A stretch of 64,000 nt of DNA from Methyloversatilis sp. RAC08 (GTDB lineage: Bacteria > Pseudomonadota > Gammaproteobacteria > Burkholderiales > Rhodocyclaceae), in contig NZ_CP016448.1 of NCBI RefSeq assembly GCF_001713355.1, positions 2,108,001 to 2,172,000 of the forward strand, written 5' to 3'. Positions within the stretch are counted from its first letter, which is position 1. The number at the start of each line of letters is the position of its first letter. Positions 30,189 to 40,428 of this stretch are shown piece after piece. Below the pieces are notes generated by a model. That model searched no databases. It was not told where the DNA came from and saw only the letters and a list, made by a program, of their open reading frames with translations. The translations under genes were made by a program, and so were the position numbers.

Positions 30189-32030
30189 ATGAGCAGGCAA
30201 GGCACTACCGGTCAGGCGTTGCTCGCAGCGCTGCGCGGGCAGCGAGCGTTCGGGGCGCTGGATCCCGAGACGCTTGCCGGCATCGCGTCGGTGATGCACG
30301 TGAAGGCGTTCTCCGCCGATGACTTGCAGGATGATATCGACGGGCTCTATCTGATCATCCGCGGGGAAGTGCAGCTGATCAATGCCGACCGTCGAACCGA
30401 GGTTGCGTTGCGCCCGGGGGAGTTGTTCGGTTACGGCACGCCGGCGAGCGCTGCGGGTGCCTGGTCGGCCAGGGTGTCGGAAGACGCGTTGCTGGCGCGC
30501 GTTGCAAGCACCGATGTCGATGCGCTGTGCGCGGCGCAGCCGTCGCTGCAATGCTTCATCGCACCTGAGCCGACCGTGGTCGCGGACGCGCATCAGGCCC
30601 AGCCGGGCCTGAATCTGCTGCCCACGTCGGTGCGCGCGCTGATCAAGCGCAGCCCCATCACGCTGCCGCCCGATACCTCGATCCGCGATGCCGCGAAGCT
30701 GATGTCCGAGCAACGCGTGTCGTCCGTACTGATCGTGTCGCAAGGCCGCCTGTCGGGCGTGGTGACGGATCGCGACCTGCGCAATCGCGTGATTGCACAG
30801 GGCACCGATACGTCGCGCCCGCTCAGCGACATTGCCACGCCGCAGCCGCTGACGATGGACGTGAGGGACCCGGCCTTCGAGGCCCTGTTGCTGATGACGC
30901 GCCACAACATTCATCACGTGCCCATCACGGACGGCGATGCACTGGTTGGCGTGATCACGGCGACTGACCTGAACGTGCATCACAGCACGTCTCCGGTCTT
31001 TCTGGCGGGCGAAATCTACAAGCAGCAAACGCTCGAAGGCCTCGCCGCTGCCGCTGCAAGGGTGGGACTGCTGCAGCAGAATCTCGCCGCGTCGGGCGCG
31101 TCGGCATACAGCAGCGGGCGCATGATCACGGCCATTACCGACGCCATCACGTGCCGGCTGCTGCAGCTGGCCGAGGCGAAACTCGGGCCGCCCCCGATTG
31201 ATTACGTCTGGGTGGCAGCCGGATCGCAGGCGCGCAGCGAGCAGACGGCCCGGTCCGACCAGGACAACTGCATGGTCATCGACGATGCCTTCGATCGCGC
31301 GCGTCACGGCGAGTACTTCAATGCGCTGTCCGGTTTCGTGTGCGACGGCCTGGCGGCCTGCGGATACCTCCACTGCCCGGGCGAAATGATGGCGATGACG
31401 GATCTGTGGCGGCAGCCGAAATCGCGCTGGCTGCATTACTTCCGCAAGTGGACGGACCAACCCGAGCCCAGGGCGCTGATGCTCACCTGCGTGTTCTTCG
31501 ACCTCAGGGCGATTTACGGCAAGGCGTCGCTGCTCGATGAACTGCGGCGCGAAATGCTGTCGATGACGCAGGGCAAGCGCATGTTCCTGGCCCATATGGT
31601 CGGCAATGCGCTGACTCATACGCCACCTCTGGGGCTGTTCCGCGCGATTTCGACGATACGCTCCGGCGAGCACCGCGGCACCATCGACTTCAAGCACAGC
31701 GGCATCGTTCCGGTGGTCGATCTCGCCCGCGTCTATGCGCTGGCGGGCGGGCACGAAGCCATCAATACGTTTGACCGGCTGGATGTGGCGGCTACGGGTG
31801 GCGAAATCAGCGGGCAAAGTGCGCGCGACCTGCGTGAAACGCTGGAATTCATTGCCCGGATACGCATCCGGCATCAGGCCTGTCAGATTGCGGCCGGGCA
31901 GAAAGCGGACAACTTCGTCAAACCGGACGAACTGTCGAACTTCGAACGCAGCCAGCTCAAGGATGCCTTCGGCGTGGTTCAGACCTTGCAGAGCGTCCTG
32001 GGGCAGCGTTACCAGGCGGGGCGTTTCTAG
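30189..32030 (+). CDS. CBS/DUF294 putative nucleotidyltransferase
   Basis: 613 aa. An N-terminal cyclic-nucleotide-binding-like domain (about 15-125: AFGALDPETLAGIA, LYLIIRGEVQLI, LRPGELFGY) is followed by a CBS pair (about 150-275: VSSVLIVSQGRLSGVVTDRD and HHVPITDGDALVGVIT). The DUF294 nucleotidyltransferase core follows with WVAAGSQARSEQTARSDQDN (about 340-360), where the Gly-Ser and Asp pairs mark the polymerase-beta fold, and a C-terminal helical DUF294_C part. GlnD-like signal-transducing activity is proposed for this family but unproven. SD GGAGG precedes the ATG. It converges on the sensor-exonuclease gene, and relatives of both often sit beside acetate transport genes. Confidence 0.85.
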   Translation: MSRQGTTGQALLAALRGQRAFGALDPETLAGIASVMHVKAFSADDLQDDIDGLYLIIRGEVQLINADRRTEVALRPGELFGYGTPASAAGAWSARVSEDALLARVASTDVDALCAAQPSLQCFIAPEPTVVADAHQAQPGLNLLPTSVRALIKRSPITLPPDTSIRDAAKLMSEQRVSSVLIVSQGRLSGVVTDRDLRNRVIAQGTDTSRPLSDIATPQPLTMDVRDPAFEALLLMTRHNIHHVPITDGDALVGVITATDLNVHHSTSPVFLAGEIYKQQTLEGLAAAAARVGLLQQNLAASGASAYSSGRMITAITDAITCRLLQLAEAKLGPPPIDYVWVAAGSQARSEQTARSDQDNCMVIDDAFDRARHGEYFNALSGFVCDGLAACGYLHCPGEMMAMTDLWRQPKSRWLHYFRKWTDQPEPRALMLTCVFFDLRAIYGKASLLDELRREMLSMTQGKRMFLAHMVGNALTHTPPLGLFRAISTIRSGEHRGTIDFKHSGIVPVVDLARVYALAGGHEAINTFDRLDVAATGGEISGQSARDLRETLEFIARIRIRHQACQIAAGQKADNFVKPDELSNFERSQLKDAFGVVQTLQSVLGQRYQAGRF

Positions 32031-32094
32031 GGTCTGACATTGATCGCGCGTGCTGACTGCACGCGGTTCGCGATCCAATGCCAACAGACCCTAG
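32027..32094. repeat. hairpin element at the convergent stop codons, AGGGTCTG ends
   Basis: Outer arms CTAGGGTCTG (32027-32036) and CAGACCCTAG (32085-32094) are perfect complements; the stem resumes inward with CATTG and ATCGCG pairs after a 3-nt bulge, closed by GCGTGC/GCACGC. The TAG stop of the DUF294 gene lies in the left arm and the TAG stop of the exonuclease gene lies in the right arm. It is probably a bidirectional terminator, though without T runs, and its end sequence equals that of the element at 21.6 kb. Confidence 0.65.
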
Positions 32095-34271
32095 TACTTC
32101 AACCGCGCGTAATACGTCTGCTGGGCTGCTTCGCGCGCGTCGCCCAGCGTATGGATGCCTTTCTCGGCGAGCAGCGGAATCAGCCGCAGGAACACTTCGG
32201 CGGTGACGATGGCGTCTCCGAGCGCCGTGTGGCGGCCGATGACGGTGATGTTGAAGCGCTCGGCGATGGCTTCGAGCCTGTGCGATTCCTGATTCGGGTG
32301 CACCAGCGCAGACAGCAGCAGCGTGTCCAGCACCGGCTGTTCGAAGCGCAGGCCGGTGGCCGCCTCCTTCAACTGCAGGAAGCGCATGTCGAAGGCCGCG
32401 TTGTGGGCGACCAGTACGGTGTCCTGCGCGAACGCATGGAAGGCCGGCAGCACGGTGGCGATGGTCGGCTGACCGTCCACCTGGGCCTGCGTGATGCCAT
32501 GGATCGGGATCGATGCGGCAGGAATCTTCCGCTGTGGATCGACCAGCTGTTCGAAACTTTCCTGCCTCAGCAGCTTGCCATTGACGATGCGCGCGGCGCC
32601 AATCTGGATGATTTCGTCGCCTTCGCTCGGATTCAGCCCGGTCGTTTCGGTGTCGAAAACCGTGTAGGTCAGCTCGGTCAACGGACGGTCGGCGAGCGTA
32701 CGGCTCGATTCGGTCGAGCGGAACAGGTCGAAGTCGTAATACTCGGGGCGGCTGCCCTGCGGCACGAAGGTGGCGGTATCGAGCTGTTCGCGTTCGCTCG
32801 CCAGCGGCAGCAGGAAGCGGAAGAAGGCGCGGTGGCGAACGCGTTCGCGCTCGAGCCAGAACTCGCCGCCGTGGCGCTCGACCACGTCACGCACCGACAG
32901 CGGCGATCGCTCGCTGCCCGTGGTCATGCCGTCCATCTGCCAGTTCATCACCGTTTCGGTGCTCATGGTCTGGCCCTGCCAGATCAGGTCGAGGTGCGCG
33001 CGCGCGCCCTGCGGTGCCGCGCCGAGGCGCAACTGCACGCTGCGGACGTCGTATTCGTCCGCCAGCCGGTACGCCAGGCAGGCGAGCGCCTGCAGCAGCG
33101 AAAAGCTGTCCACCTTTAGCCACAGCGCGCCGTCGACCTCGTCGGCCGCGGCGCGCGGCGCGTCCAGCGATTCGATGCGCCGCAGCGCGGCCGACACGAG
33201 GTCGGCGCCCAGCATGTCTTCCAGCGGCCAGCGCGCCTTGATGCCGCGCGTGGATTCGTCGGCCAGTTTGCTCACGCGTGCGCTCATGGCGCCGACCTCG
33301 TCGCGGATGACGCCGTGGAAGCGCTCGCGCATCGCCGTGTCGAGATCGGGGAAGTCGAGCATGTCGATGGCCGCCTGCATGTTGGCGAGCGAGGCGCGGC
33401 TGCCTTCGGTCAGACCGAGCAGCAGCCGGTCGCGCGCCGACTCCTCCTCGAAGTCGCGGGTGATGTTGTCGAGCATCAGCACGAAGCCGCCGATGGCCTT
33501 GTCGTCGCCCTCGCCGCCGGCACGCACCGGCGTCATCTGCGCCCGCAGCAGCTGGCCGGCGCGCGTGGTGGTGACGAACTGCGCCGAAGGGCTGGCCACG
33601 CCGCGCTGCATGCGCTGCTGGATGTTCTCCAGCGCGTGCGCCACCAGCTTGCGGTCGAACACCGTGTAGATCGAGCGGCCGAGGCCGATCAGTTCGGCGC
33701 CCGAAGCGACCGCCGGCGCGTCGGACAGTGCGCGGAACTGCAGGCGGGCCCGGTTGTTGTAGAGCAGGATGCGGCCGTCGAGATTGCACACGACGACGCT
33801 CTGCGTCAGCTCGGACATCAGCGCCGCCAGCCGGCTGCGCTCCTGTTCGACGCTGCGGCTGGCTTCGCGCACCTGCTGCTCGACGTCAGCGCGCAGCCCG
33901 GCCCGCTGTTCGGCGAAGCCGGAAATGACGTCGGCCAGCGCCCGGTTCTCCGCTGCGCCCTGCGGCGTCAGCGTGCGCTGGACGTCGGTGCCGAGCAGGA
34001 TGCGCGCCTCGTCGAGCAGTCGCGCCGGCGCGACGATGTAATGCCGGTACAGCGCATTGAGCCCGATGGCGGCGATCAGCAGCGCGAACACCAGCGTGAC
34101 GCCAGCCAGCGGCAGCCGGCTGCCGATCAGCGCGACCACCGTATCGCGCTCGGCCGGTTCCAGCGTGGACATCAGCAGCACGCCGCTGACCACTGCCCAG
34201 CCGAGCATCACCAGCGCCAGTGCCGCGAGCGCCAGCAGCACGCGCCGGTCCGGGCGCAGCCGCGGGTTCAC
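32091..34271 (-). CDS. membrane sensor fused to DnaQ-like 3'-5' exonuclease
   Basis: 726 aa from GTG 34271, which overlaps the response regulator stop. Two N-terminal membrane helices ([19 protein letters not shown] and [17 protein letters not shown]) flank a short loop. A HAMP-like/coiled region and a PAS domain (about 165-290: [19 protein letters not shown]) follow, then a degenerate kinase-like helix pair and ATPase-like section without a phosphoacceptor His or N box. Residues ~535-726 are a DEDDh exonuclease: [27 protein letters not shown] and [14 protein letters not shown]. It may degrade nucleic acid in response to a membrane signal; substrate unknown. It belongs with the response regulator and symporter-kinase upstream. 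Confidence 0.85.
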   Translation of the reverse strand: MNPRLRPDRRVLLALAALALVMLGWAVVSGVLLMSTLEPAERDTVVALIGSRLPLAGVTLVFALLIAAIGLNALYRHYIVAPARLLDEARILLGTDVQRTLTPQGAAENRALADVISGFAEQRAGLRADVEQQVREASRSVEQERSRLAALMSELTQSVVVCNLDGRILLYNNRARLQFRALSDAPAVASGAELIGLGRSIYTVFDRKLVAHALENIQQRMQRGVASPSAQFVTTTRAGQLLRAQMTPVRAGGEGDDKAIGGFVLMLDNITRDFEEESARDRLLLGLTEGSRASLANMQAAIDMLDFPDLDTAMRERFHGVIRDEVGAMSARVSKLADESTRGIKARWPLEDMLGADLVSAALRRIESLDAPRAAADEVDGALWLKVDSFSLLQALACLAYRLADEYDVRSVQLRLGAAPQGARAHLDLIWQGQTMSTETVMNWQMDGMTTGSERSPLSVRDVVERHGGEFWLERERVRHRAFFRFLLPLASEREQLDTATFVPQGSRPEYYDFDLFRSTESSRTLADRPLTELTYTVFDTETTGLNPSEGDEIIQIGAARIVNGKLLRQESFEQLVDPQRKIPAASIPIHGITQAQVDGQPTIATVLPAFHAFAQDTVLVAHNAAFDMRFLQLKEAATGLRFEQPVLDTLLLSALVHPNQESHRLEAIAERFNITVIGRHTALGDAIVTAEVFLRLIPLLAEKGIHTLGDAREAAQQTYYARLKY

Positions 34272-34642
34272 GTCGCCGGCTCCAGCATCGAGCGCACCTT
34301 CTGCACCAGCTCGCGCGTCGAGAACGGTTTGGTCACGTAGGCGTCTGCACCCAGCGCCAGCCCCTTCGCGACGTCGGTATCGCGCCCCTTTGCGGTGAGC
34401 ATCAGGATACGGATGTCCTTGAGCGCGTCCTGCGCGCGCACCTCCTGACAGACCTCGAAGCCGGTCTTGCCGGGCATCATCACGTCGAGCAGCACCAGGT
34501 CGGGGCGGGTGGCGGCAATGGCGGCCAGCGCTTCGATGCCGTCGCGCGCGACGCTCACCTCGTAGCCTTCGCGCTTCATCAGGAACTCGAGCGAAATCAG
34601 TATGTTCGGCTCGTCGTCAGCGATCAGTATCTTGTGTGTCAC
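34268..34642 (-). CDS. single-domain response regulator
   Basis: 124 aa from GTG 34642 ([13 protein letters not shown]); a longer frame upstream overlaps the kinase gene and is not receiver-like. The receiver domain has the acidic pair in IADDEPN, the phospho-Asp in [13 protein letters not shown] (about 53), the Thr in MLTAKG (about 83) and Lys in VTKPFS (about 105). There is no output domain, so it acts by protein contact, perhaps on the fused sensor-exonuclease, to which it is coupled by 4 nt. The kinase gene ends 37 nt upstream. Confidence 0.92.
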   Translation of the reverse strand: MTHKILIADDEPNILISLEFLMKREGYEVSVARDGIEALAAIAATRPDLVLLDVMMPGKTGFEVCQEVRAQDALKDIRILMLTAKGRDTDVAKGLALGADAYVTKPFSTRELVQKVRSMLEPAT

Positions 34643-34679
34643 GGCAGTCTTCCTCCTCCTCCTGTTCCGCGTCGGTCCA

Positions 34680-37418
34680 TCATGCCGGCGGACTTTCCTG
34701 TGTATTCCAAGGTAGATGGAAGCTGACACAGGTGCCTTGCCCTGGATCAGCTTCCAGCCACATGTGTCCGCCGAAATGTTCGACGATCTGCCGGCTGATC
34801 GGCAGCCCCAGGCCGGTGCCCTGAGGCCGCGTGATGCCGTCGCCACCCTGATGAAACTTCTCGAATACCAGCTTCTGCTGGTCGGGCGGCACGCCCGGCC
34901 CGTTGTCATGCACGTCGACCGTGATGCCGCGGCCGTCGGTGCGAATGCGCACGTCGACCCGGCCGCTGCCGCGCGGCACGAACTTGGCGGCGTTCGACAG
35001 CAGATTGAGCACGACCTGGGTCAGTCGGTCCGGGTCGGCGCGCAGCGTGCGCACATGCGCCGGGGCATGCAGCACGACGGTCGAACCGCGCTCGCGGAAC
35101 ACCTCGTGCGTCGTTTCGATGGCCTGTTCGACCAGTGCGCGCAGGTCGACGTCGGTGTTGTGCCATTCGGCATGGCCCGACTCGATCTTTGCCATGTCGA
35201 GCACCTGGTTGACGAGACGGGTCAGGCGCTCGGTCTCGGCGACGATGATGCCGAGGAAATGCTGACGCTGCTCGACGCCCATCTCCGGGTCGTCGACCAT
35301 CAGTTCCGACAGTGCGCGGATCGAGGTCAGCGGTGTGCGCAGTTCGTGCGTGACCGAGGACATGAAGTCATCCTTCAGCCGGTCCAGGCTCTTCAGCTGG
35401 TCGTTGGCGGCGCGCAGTTCGGCGGTGGCGCGTTCGAGCGAGCGCGACTTGTCTTCCAGCGCGTGCGAATAGGCACGCAGCTGCGAAGCTTCGTCGAGGA
35501 TGCGCATCACGTCGTCGAGCCCGAGCGCTTCTTCCTCGACCACCGAGGCGACCATCACCCGCGCCGAGGCGCTGCCGATGGCGCCGGCGAGCTGGGTTTC
35601 GACGAACTGCACCAGTCGGGCGTCCGGCTTGATCTGGTCGACCCGGGTCACGCCGACGCGCGCCGCATAGTCCTCGAACAGTTGCTGCGCGCGGGCGGCG
35701 CCGAGAAAGCGGGCGATCAGCGGCTGCAGTTCGGCCACTTCGGCGCGGCCGCGCCAGAACACCGGCCCACTGCTGGCGGTGCGCTCGAATACGTCGACGA
35801 ACAGCAGCGCCTGGCTGGTTTCGCTGGCCGACGGGATGCGCCACAGCGAAACCCCCACGTAGGCGCCGATATTGAACAGCAGGCTCCAGAACAGCGAGTG
35901 CGTCAGGTTGTCGAGCCCGGCCAGGCCGAGCAGCTGTTCGGGCTTGAGCAGCTCGATGCCCCACGGTCCGTGCTCGAGGAAGCTGGCGTCCATCCAGCCC
36001 GATTTGGCGATGGACGGCAGCATCAGCGTCCACGCCCAGGCAGCGAAGCCGGCGCTCAGCCCGGCCATCGCGCCGCCCTGCGTGCCACCTTTCCAGTACA
36101 TGCCGCCGAGCACGGCCGGCGCGAACTGCGCGACGGCGGCGAAGCTGATGAGGCCGATGCTCACCAGCGCATAGGCCTCGCCGGCGACATGGAAATAGAC
36201 GTAACCCAGCAGCATCACGCTGAGGATGGCGGCCCGACGGATGCGCAGCAGCAAGCCAGTCAGATCGCCGGCGGCGCGTGCGCCGAAGCGACGGGTACGC
36301 AGCAGCAGCGGCATCACCAGGTCGTTGCACACCATGGTCGATACCGCGATGGTTTCGACGATCACCATGCCGGTCGCCGCCGACAGCCCCCCAATGAAGG
36401 CGACCAGCGCCAGCGTGTGCTGGCCGTGGGCGAGCGGGATGGACAGCACGAAGGTTTCCGCATCGCGCACGCCGGGGCCGAAGTAAAGCAGGCCGCCGAG
36501 CGCGATAGGGAGCACGAACAGATTGATCAACAGCAGGTAAAGCGGAAAAACCCAGACGGCCCGCCGCAGATGGCGCTCGTCCACGTTCTCGACCACCATC
36601 ACCTGGAACTGGCGTGGCAGGAAGATGACCGAAAGCATCGACAGCACGGTCATCGCGAACCATTGTTCGTAGGCGAACGGGCGGCCCTGTTCGAGACCGA
36701 GCAGCGGGCGCAGGTCGGGGTGGGCGAGGGCGCGGCCGAACAGGTCGCCGAGCCCATCGAACACCCAGTAGCTGACGAACAGGCCGACGGCGACGAAGGC
36801 GAGCAGCTTCACCACCGACTCGAAGGCGATCGCCGCCACCATGCCTTCGTGCCGCTCGGTGGTGTCGAGGTGACGCGTGCCGAACACCATGGTGAAGCCG
36901 GCCAGCGCGAGGGCGACGTACAGCGTGCTGTCGCGCCACCATTGCGCCGCCGCGGCCGCCGCTTCGCCCGGCACTGCGGTGAGCACCGCGTAGCCGCTGG
37001 AGACCGCCTTGAGTTGCAGCGCTATGTAGGGAACGATGCCGACCACGGTGATCAGCGTCACCAGCCCGGCCAGCAACGGGCTCTTGCCGTAGCGGCTGGC
37101 AACGAAGTCGGCGATCGAGGTGATGCGGTAGGTGCGGGCGATGCGGATCATCTTGCGCACCACCATCCACGCCAGCACCATCGCCAGCGTCGGCCCGAGG
37201 TAGATGGGCAGGAACCACACACCCGATGTCGAGGCGCGCCCGACGCTGCCGAAGTAGGTCCAGGCAGTGCAATACACGGCCATCGACAGGGCGTACATCC
37301 AGGCGTTGCCGATCACCGAGCGCCCCTGCTGAGCCCGATGGTCGCCGTACCAGGCGATGGCGAACAGCAGCAGCAGATAGGCGAATGAGGTACCGACGAG
37401 CAGCGGGGCGGACAGCAC
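34680..37418 (-). CDS. Na+/solute symporter-like histidine kinase
   Basis: 912 aa from GTG 37418 ([19 protein letters not shown]). The N-terminal ~500 residues form a 13-helix sodium:solute symporter fold like CbrA, with [14 protein letters not shown] and [17 protein letters not shown]-like linker and coiled coil follow; then HisKA with the phospho-His in [15 protein letters not shown] (about 690) and the ATPase with [17 protein letters not shown] and [18 protein letters not shown]. No PAS or receiver. It likely senses or transports a carboxylate and signals to the adjacent response regulator. The GTG start is 2 nt after the stop of the small membrane protein gene. Confidence 0.9.
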   Translation of the reverse strand: MLSAPLLVGTSFAYLLLLFAIAWYGDHRAQQGRSVIGNAWMYALSMAVYCTAWTYFGSVGRASTSGVWFLPIYLGPTLAMVLAWMVVRKMIRIARTYRITSIADFVASRYGKSPLLAGLVTLITVVGIVPYIALQLKAVSSGYAVLTAVPGEAAAAAAQWWRDSTLYVALALAGFTMVFGTRHLDTTERHEGMVAAIAFESVVKLLAFVAVGLFVSYWVFDGLGDLFGRALAHPDLRPLLGLEQGRPFAYEQWFAMTVLSMLSVIFLPRQFQVMVVENVDERHLRRAVWVFPLYLLLINLFVLPIALGGLLYFGPGVRDAETFVLSIPLAHGQHTLALVAFIGGLSAATGMVIVETIAVSTMVCNDLVMPLLLRTRRFGARAAGDLTGLLLRIRRAAILSVMLLGYVYFHVAGEAYALVSIGLISFAAVAQFAPAVLGGMYWKGGTQGGAMAGLSAGFAAWAWTLMLPSIAKSGWMDASFLEHGPWGIELLKPEQLLGLAGLDNLTHSLFWSLLFNIGAYVGVSLWRIPSASETSQALLFVDVFERTASSGPVFWRGRAEVAELQPLIARFLGAARAQQLFEDYAARVGVTRVDQIKPDARLVQFVETQLAGAIGSASARVMVASVVEEEALGLDDVMRILDEASQLRAYSHALEDKSRSLERATAELRAANDQLKSLDRLKDDFMSSVTHELRTPLTSIRALSELMVDDPEMGVEQRQHFLGIIVAETERLTRLVNQVLDMAKIESGHAEWHNTDVDLRALVEQAIETTHEVFRERGSTVVLHAPAHVRTLRADPDRLTQVVLNLLSNAAKFVPRGSGRVDVRIRTDGRGITVDVHDNGPGVPPDQQKLVFEKFHQGGDGITRPQGTGLGLPISRQIVEHFGGHMWLEADPGQGTCVSFHLPWNTQESPPA

Positions 37419-37420
37419 GG

Positions 37421-37618
37421 TCAGCGCTCCGGACGTTCGATGATCCAGCCGAGCAGCGCAATCAGCGTGCCCCACACGACGAACAGCGCGGCCGGGAACA
37501 ACGGCAGGCCGAGCAGCGTCGCGTCACGGTCCCACAGCGCGAGCAGCGGGAAGTTGAACAGCAGCAGCGCTGCGGCGAACAGGGCCAGAAGACGCTGGGT
37601 GCGAAGCGCGACCGTCAC
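37421..37618 (-). CDS. small two-helix membrane protein
   Basis: 65 aa from GTG 37618, with GGGAGA at ribosome-binding distance; the upstream in-frame stretch overlaps the preceding gene and is unlikely. Two hydrophobic helices: LLALFAAALLLFNFPLLAL and PLFPAALFVVWGTLIALLGWI, ending IERPER. I do not recognise the family beyond its regular pairing with symporter-kinases of the acetate cluster; it may be a membrane partner of the kinase. It lies 2 nt before the kinase start and 14 nt after the preceding gene. Confidence 0.7.
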   Translation of the reverse strand: MTVALRTQRLLALFAAALLLFNFPLLALWDRDATLLGLPLFPAALFVVWGTLIALLGWIIERPER

Positions 37619-37632
37619 GGACGTCTCCCGCC

Positions 37633-37986
37633 TCAGGCCGTCTTCTTGCCGGTCTGCAGGTGGGCGTGCCGGCTCAGCGCAAAGCTGGCGAAGAACTTGC
37701 ACCAGATGGTCGAACCGGCGATGGCCGACCACACTTCATACGACAGCGAACCGCTGACCACGCCGAGGATGACGAACACCACCACGATGCCGGCCACCAG
37801 ATTGATCGTCATTTCATAGGGTGCCCAGCGCGCGGCGTCGGCCGGCGGCTCGCCGCGCTTGATCGCCACTTCCGAGAAGTCGCGCTTCACCATGATGCGC
37901 CAGGCGCGACGCAGCCAGAAGAAGGCCATCGGGAACAGCGCGAGAAACAATATCCACGTCATTGCGACGCTGATGTCGAAAACCAT
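37633..37986 (-). CDS. small membrane protein of the acetate-symporter/kinase cluster
   Basis: 117 aa. Two hydrophobic helices: MTWILFLALFPMAFFWL (about 9-25) and TINLVAGIVVVFVILGVVSG (about 60-79), with a charged cytoplasmic stretch between (RRAWRIMVKRDFSEVAIKRG). The family is not known to me. It is first of the minus-strand group that continues with the 65-aa protein, the kinase, the regulator and the sensor-exonuclease, and it follows a strong terminator, so a promoter is expected between 37987 and 38037. Confidence 0.72.
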   Translation of the reverse strand: MVFDISVAMTWILFLALFPMAFFWLRRAWRIMVKRDFSEVAIKRGEPPADAARWAPYEMTINLVAGIVVVFVILGVVSGSLSYEVWSAIAGSTIWCKFFASFALSRHAHLQTGKKTA

Positions 37987-38037
37987 GTCGGGCTCCTGAC
38001 CTGCTCCGCCGACAGGTCTGCGCGGCGGATGCGGGAG

Positions 38038-38070
38038 AAAAAAGGCCCCGCCGGCAGGACCGGCGGGGCC
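38038..38070 (-). terminator. Rho-independent terminator of the symporter operon
   Basis: An 11-bp GC stem GGCCCCGCCGG/CCGGCGGGGCC with a 5-nt loop. On the minus strand it is followed by six T (38038-38043). It stands 61 nt after the symporter stop. Confidence 0.92.
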
Positions 38071-38130
38071 TCACATTAAACCATCAGTCCGCCTGGCGGG
38101 CCGATGGTCCGGTCAGCATGAACCGCGTGC

Positions 38131-39936
38131 TCAGTGCGCGCCATCCACCGCCTTGGAACCGCGCGGGATGCGCACGGCTTCGACCATGTGCTGGATGTGC
38201 TCCGGCGGCTCCTTGGTCACCTTGTCCACCGCGAACGCAACGATGAAGTTGACCAGCGCGCCGATGGCACCGAAGGCTTCCGGCGTGATGCCGAAGAAGC
38301 TGTTCGCGCCGCCGATCATGTCGACGTACTCGGTGCCCTTCACGAAGAAGATGCCCTTGTGCGCGAACACGTAGAACAGCGTGATGGCGAGGCCGGAAAG
38401 CATGCCGGCGATGGCGCCTTCCTTGTTCATCTTCTTCGAGAAGATGCCCATCATGATGGCCGGGAACAGCGACGATGCCGCGATACCGAAGGCCAGTGCC
38501 ACCGTACCGGCTGCGAAGCCAGGTGGGTTCAGACCGAGCCAGCCCGAAATCACGATGGCCACCGCCATGGCGATCTTGCCGGCCAGCAGCTCGTTCTTCT
38601 CGCTGATGTCAGGAACGAAGACGTTCTTGATCAGGTCGTGCGACACGGCAGACGAAATGGCCATCAGCAGACCGGCAGCGGTCGACAGTGCCGCAGCCAG
38701 ACCACCCGCAGCCACCAGCGCGATGACCCAGTTGGGTAGCAGCGCGATTTCCGGGTTGGCCAGCACGATGATGTCGGCATTCACCGTCAGCTCGTTGCCC
38801 TTCCAGCCGGCCGCTTCGGCCTTCGCCGCAGCTTCTTCGCTCTTCGGCTTGTCGTTGTAGTACTGGATGCGACCGTCGCCGTTCTTGTCCTCGAACTTCA
38901 GCAGGCCGGTCTTCTCCCAGCGCTTCATCCAGTCCGGACGATCATCGGCCTTGATGCTCGACTCTTCGGCGTACAGGTCACCGCCCTTCACGACGGCCGT
39001 ATTGACCGTGCCGTGCAGGTTGAGCTTGGCCATCGCCGCGACAGCCGGAGCGGTCGTGTAGAGAATGGCGATGAACACCAGTGCCCAGCCGGCCGAGCTG
39101 CGTGCGTCCTTGACCGTCGGAACGGTGAAGAATCGCATGATCACGTGCGGCAGACCGGCGGTACCGATCATCAGCGACAGCGTGTACACGAACATGTTGA
39201 GCGTCGAGCCCGCCGTGGTCGTGGTGTATTGGCCGAAGCCCAGATCGGTCACGACCATGTCGAGCTTGCTCAGCAGCGACACGTCGGTACCCACCATGTT
39301 CGAACCCAGGCCCAGCTGCGGAATCGGCATGCCGGTAAGCTGCAGCGAAATGAAGATGGCCGGCACCGTGTAGGCCAGGATCAGCACGATGTACTGCGCG
39401 ACCTGCGTGTAGGTGATGCCCTTCATGCCGCCGAACACGGCGTACAGGAACACGATGCCCATGCCGACATAGATGCCCACCTCGGACGACACGCCGAGGA
39501 AGCGCGAGAATGCCACGCCCACGCCGGTCATCTGGCCGATGATGTAGGTGATCGATGCGGTCAGCAGGCAGATCACCGCAACCATAGAGGCCGACTTCGA
39601 GTAGAAGCGGTCGCCGATGAACTGCGGCACCGTGAACTTGCCGAACTTGCGCAGGTACGGTGCCAGCAGCATGGCCAGCAACACGTAACCGCCGGTCCAA
39701 CCCATCAGGAACAGGCCGCCGCCGTAACCCATGTTGGAAATCAGGCCGGCCATCGAAATGAAGGATGCGGCCGACATCCAGTCAGCCGCAGTCGCCATGC
39801 CGTTGGTGACCGGGTGCACGCTGCCGCCGGCAGCGTAGAACTCGCTCGTCGATCCTGCACGAGCCCAGATGGCGATGCCGATGTAGAGCGCGAAGCTCAG
39901 GCCGACACCGATGTAGATGGTTGTTTGCAGATCCAT
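38131..39936 (-). CDS. Na+:solute (acetate-type) symporter, VC_2705 subfamily
   Basis: 601 aa from ATG 39936 (MDLQTTIYIGVG); the upstream in-frame residues would overlap the DUF4212 gene. About 13 membrane helices with family signatures EFYAAGGSVHPVTNGMATAADWMSAASF-like region near residues 33-60, FGKFTVPQFIGDRFYSKS and GLAAALSTAAGLLMAISSAVSHDL. A ~90-residue loop rich in charged residues (about 320-405) interrupts the helices, as typical of this subfamily. It should import acetate or a short carboxylate with Na+. It follows the DUF4212 gene by 4 nt. Confidence 0.88.
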   Translation of the reverse strand: MDLQTTIYIGVGLSFALYIGIAIWARAGSTSEFYAAGGSVHPVTNGMATAADWMSAASFISMAGLISNMGYGGGLFLMGWTGGYVLLAMLLAPYLRKFGKFTVPQFIGDRFYSKSASMVAVICLLTASITYIIGQMTGVGVAFSRFLGVSSEVGIYVGMGIVFLYAVFGGMKGITYTQVAQYIVLILAYTVPAIFISLQLTGMPIPQLGLGSNMVGTDVSLLSKLDMVVTDLGFGQYTTTTAGSTLNMFVYTLSLMIGTAGLPHVIMRFFTVPTVKDARSSAGWALVFIAILYTTAPAVAAMAKLNLHGTVNTAVVKGGDLYAEESSIKADDRPDWMKRWEKTGLLKFEDKNGDGRIQYYNDKPKSEEAAAKAEAAGWKGNELTVNADIIVLANPEIALLPNWVIALVAAGGLAAALSTAAGLLMAISSAVSHDLIKNVFVPDISEKNELLAGKIAMAVAIVISGWLGLNPPGFAAGTVALAFGIAASSLFPAIMMGIFSKKMNKEGAIAGMLSGLAITLFYVFAHKGIFFVKGTEYVDMIGGANSFFGITPEAFGAIGALVNFIVAFAVDKVTKEPPEHIQHMVEAVRIPRGSKAVDGAH

Positions 39937-39940
39937 GGCA

Positions 39941-40195
39941 TCAATCCTCGTGTACGTCGAACTGACGGTCAATGTCGCCCATCTTCTTGGCGTAATAGAA
40001 GATCAGCGCGATGAAGACGTAGATCGAGCCTTGCTGTGCAAACCAGAATCCGAGCGGGTAGCCGCCCAGCTTGATGCCGTTGAGTGCGTCCGCGAACAGG
40101 ATGCCGGCGCCGAACGACACCACGAACCAGACGATCAGGATCTTGGTGAGCAGGCCCAATGTGGCTTGCCAGTAGCCACTGTTACCTTTTTCCAT
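39941..40195 (-). CDS. DUF4212 small membrane subunit
   Basis: 84 aa. Two membrane helices (TKILIVWFVVSFGAGILFA and PLGFWFAQQGSIYVFIALIFYYA) and the family end KKMGDIDRQFDV. The DUF4212 family occurs almost always directly upstream of VC_2705-type symporters, as here with 4 nt between. GGAGGAGAAA precedes the ATG at ideal distance. Likely an accessory subunit of the symporter. Confidence 0.92.
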   Translation of the reverse strand: MEKGNSGYWQATLGLLTKILIVWFVVSFGAGILFADALNGIKLGGYPLGFWFAQQGSIYVFIALIFYYAKKMGDIDRQFDVHED

Positions 40196-40428
40196 GGGTG
40201 TTTCTCCTCCAATGTTTTTGAACTACCCGGCTCCGCGGCTGTTGTGCCGGGGCTTTTCTGACCGCAGTTCCGGGCGCCCTTTACTGCTGCGTGCCGGATA
40301 CTAGGGTGCTTACCTTACGGCAAGCTTATGCGGCGCCAGCCGCAGCGAGACCTGGGCGCGCGGGTGCCAACGCCGGTCGGATCAAGGTCCGGTGCGGCAA
40401 ACCCGTCATCCCATGGTAGTTTCGGCGC

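Noticed and set aside
34716-37388. 890-aa plus-strand frame opposite the symporter-kinase
   Set aside because: Antisense of a clear two-component kinase; the translated sequence is low-complexity and has no motif.
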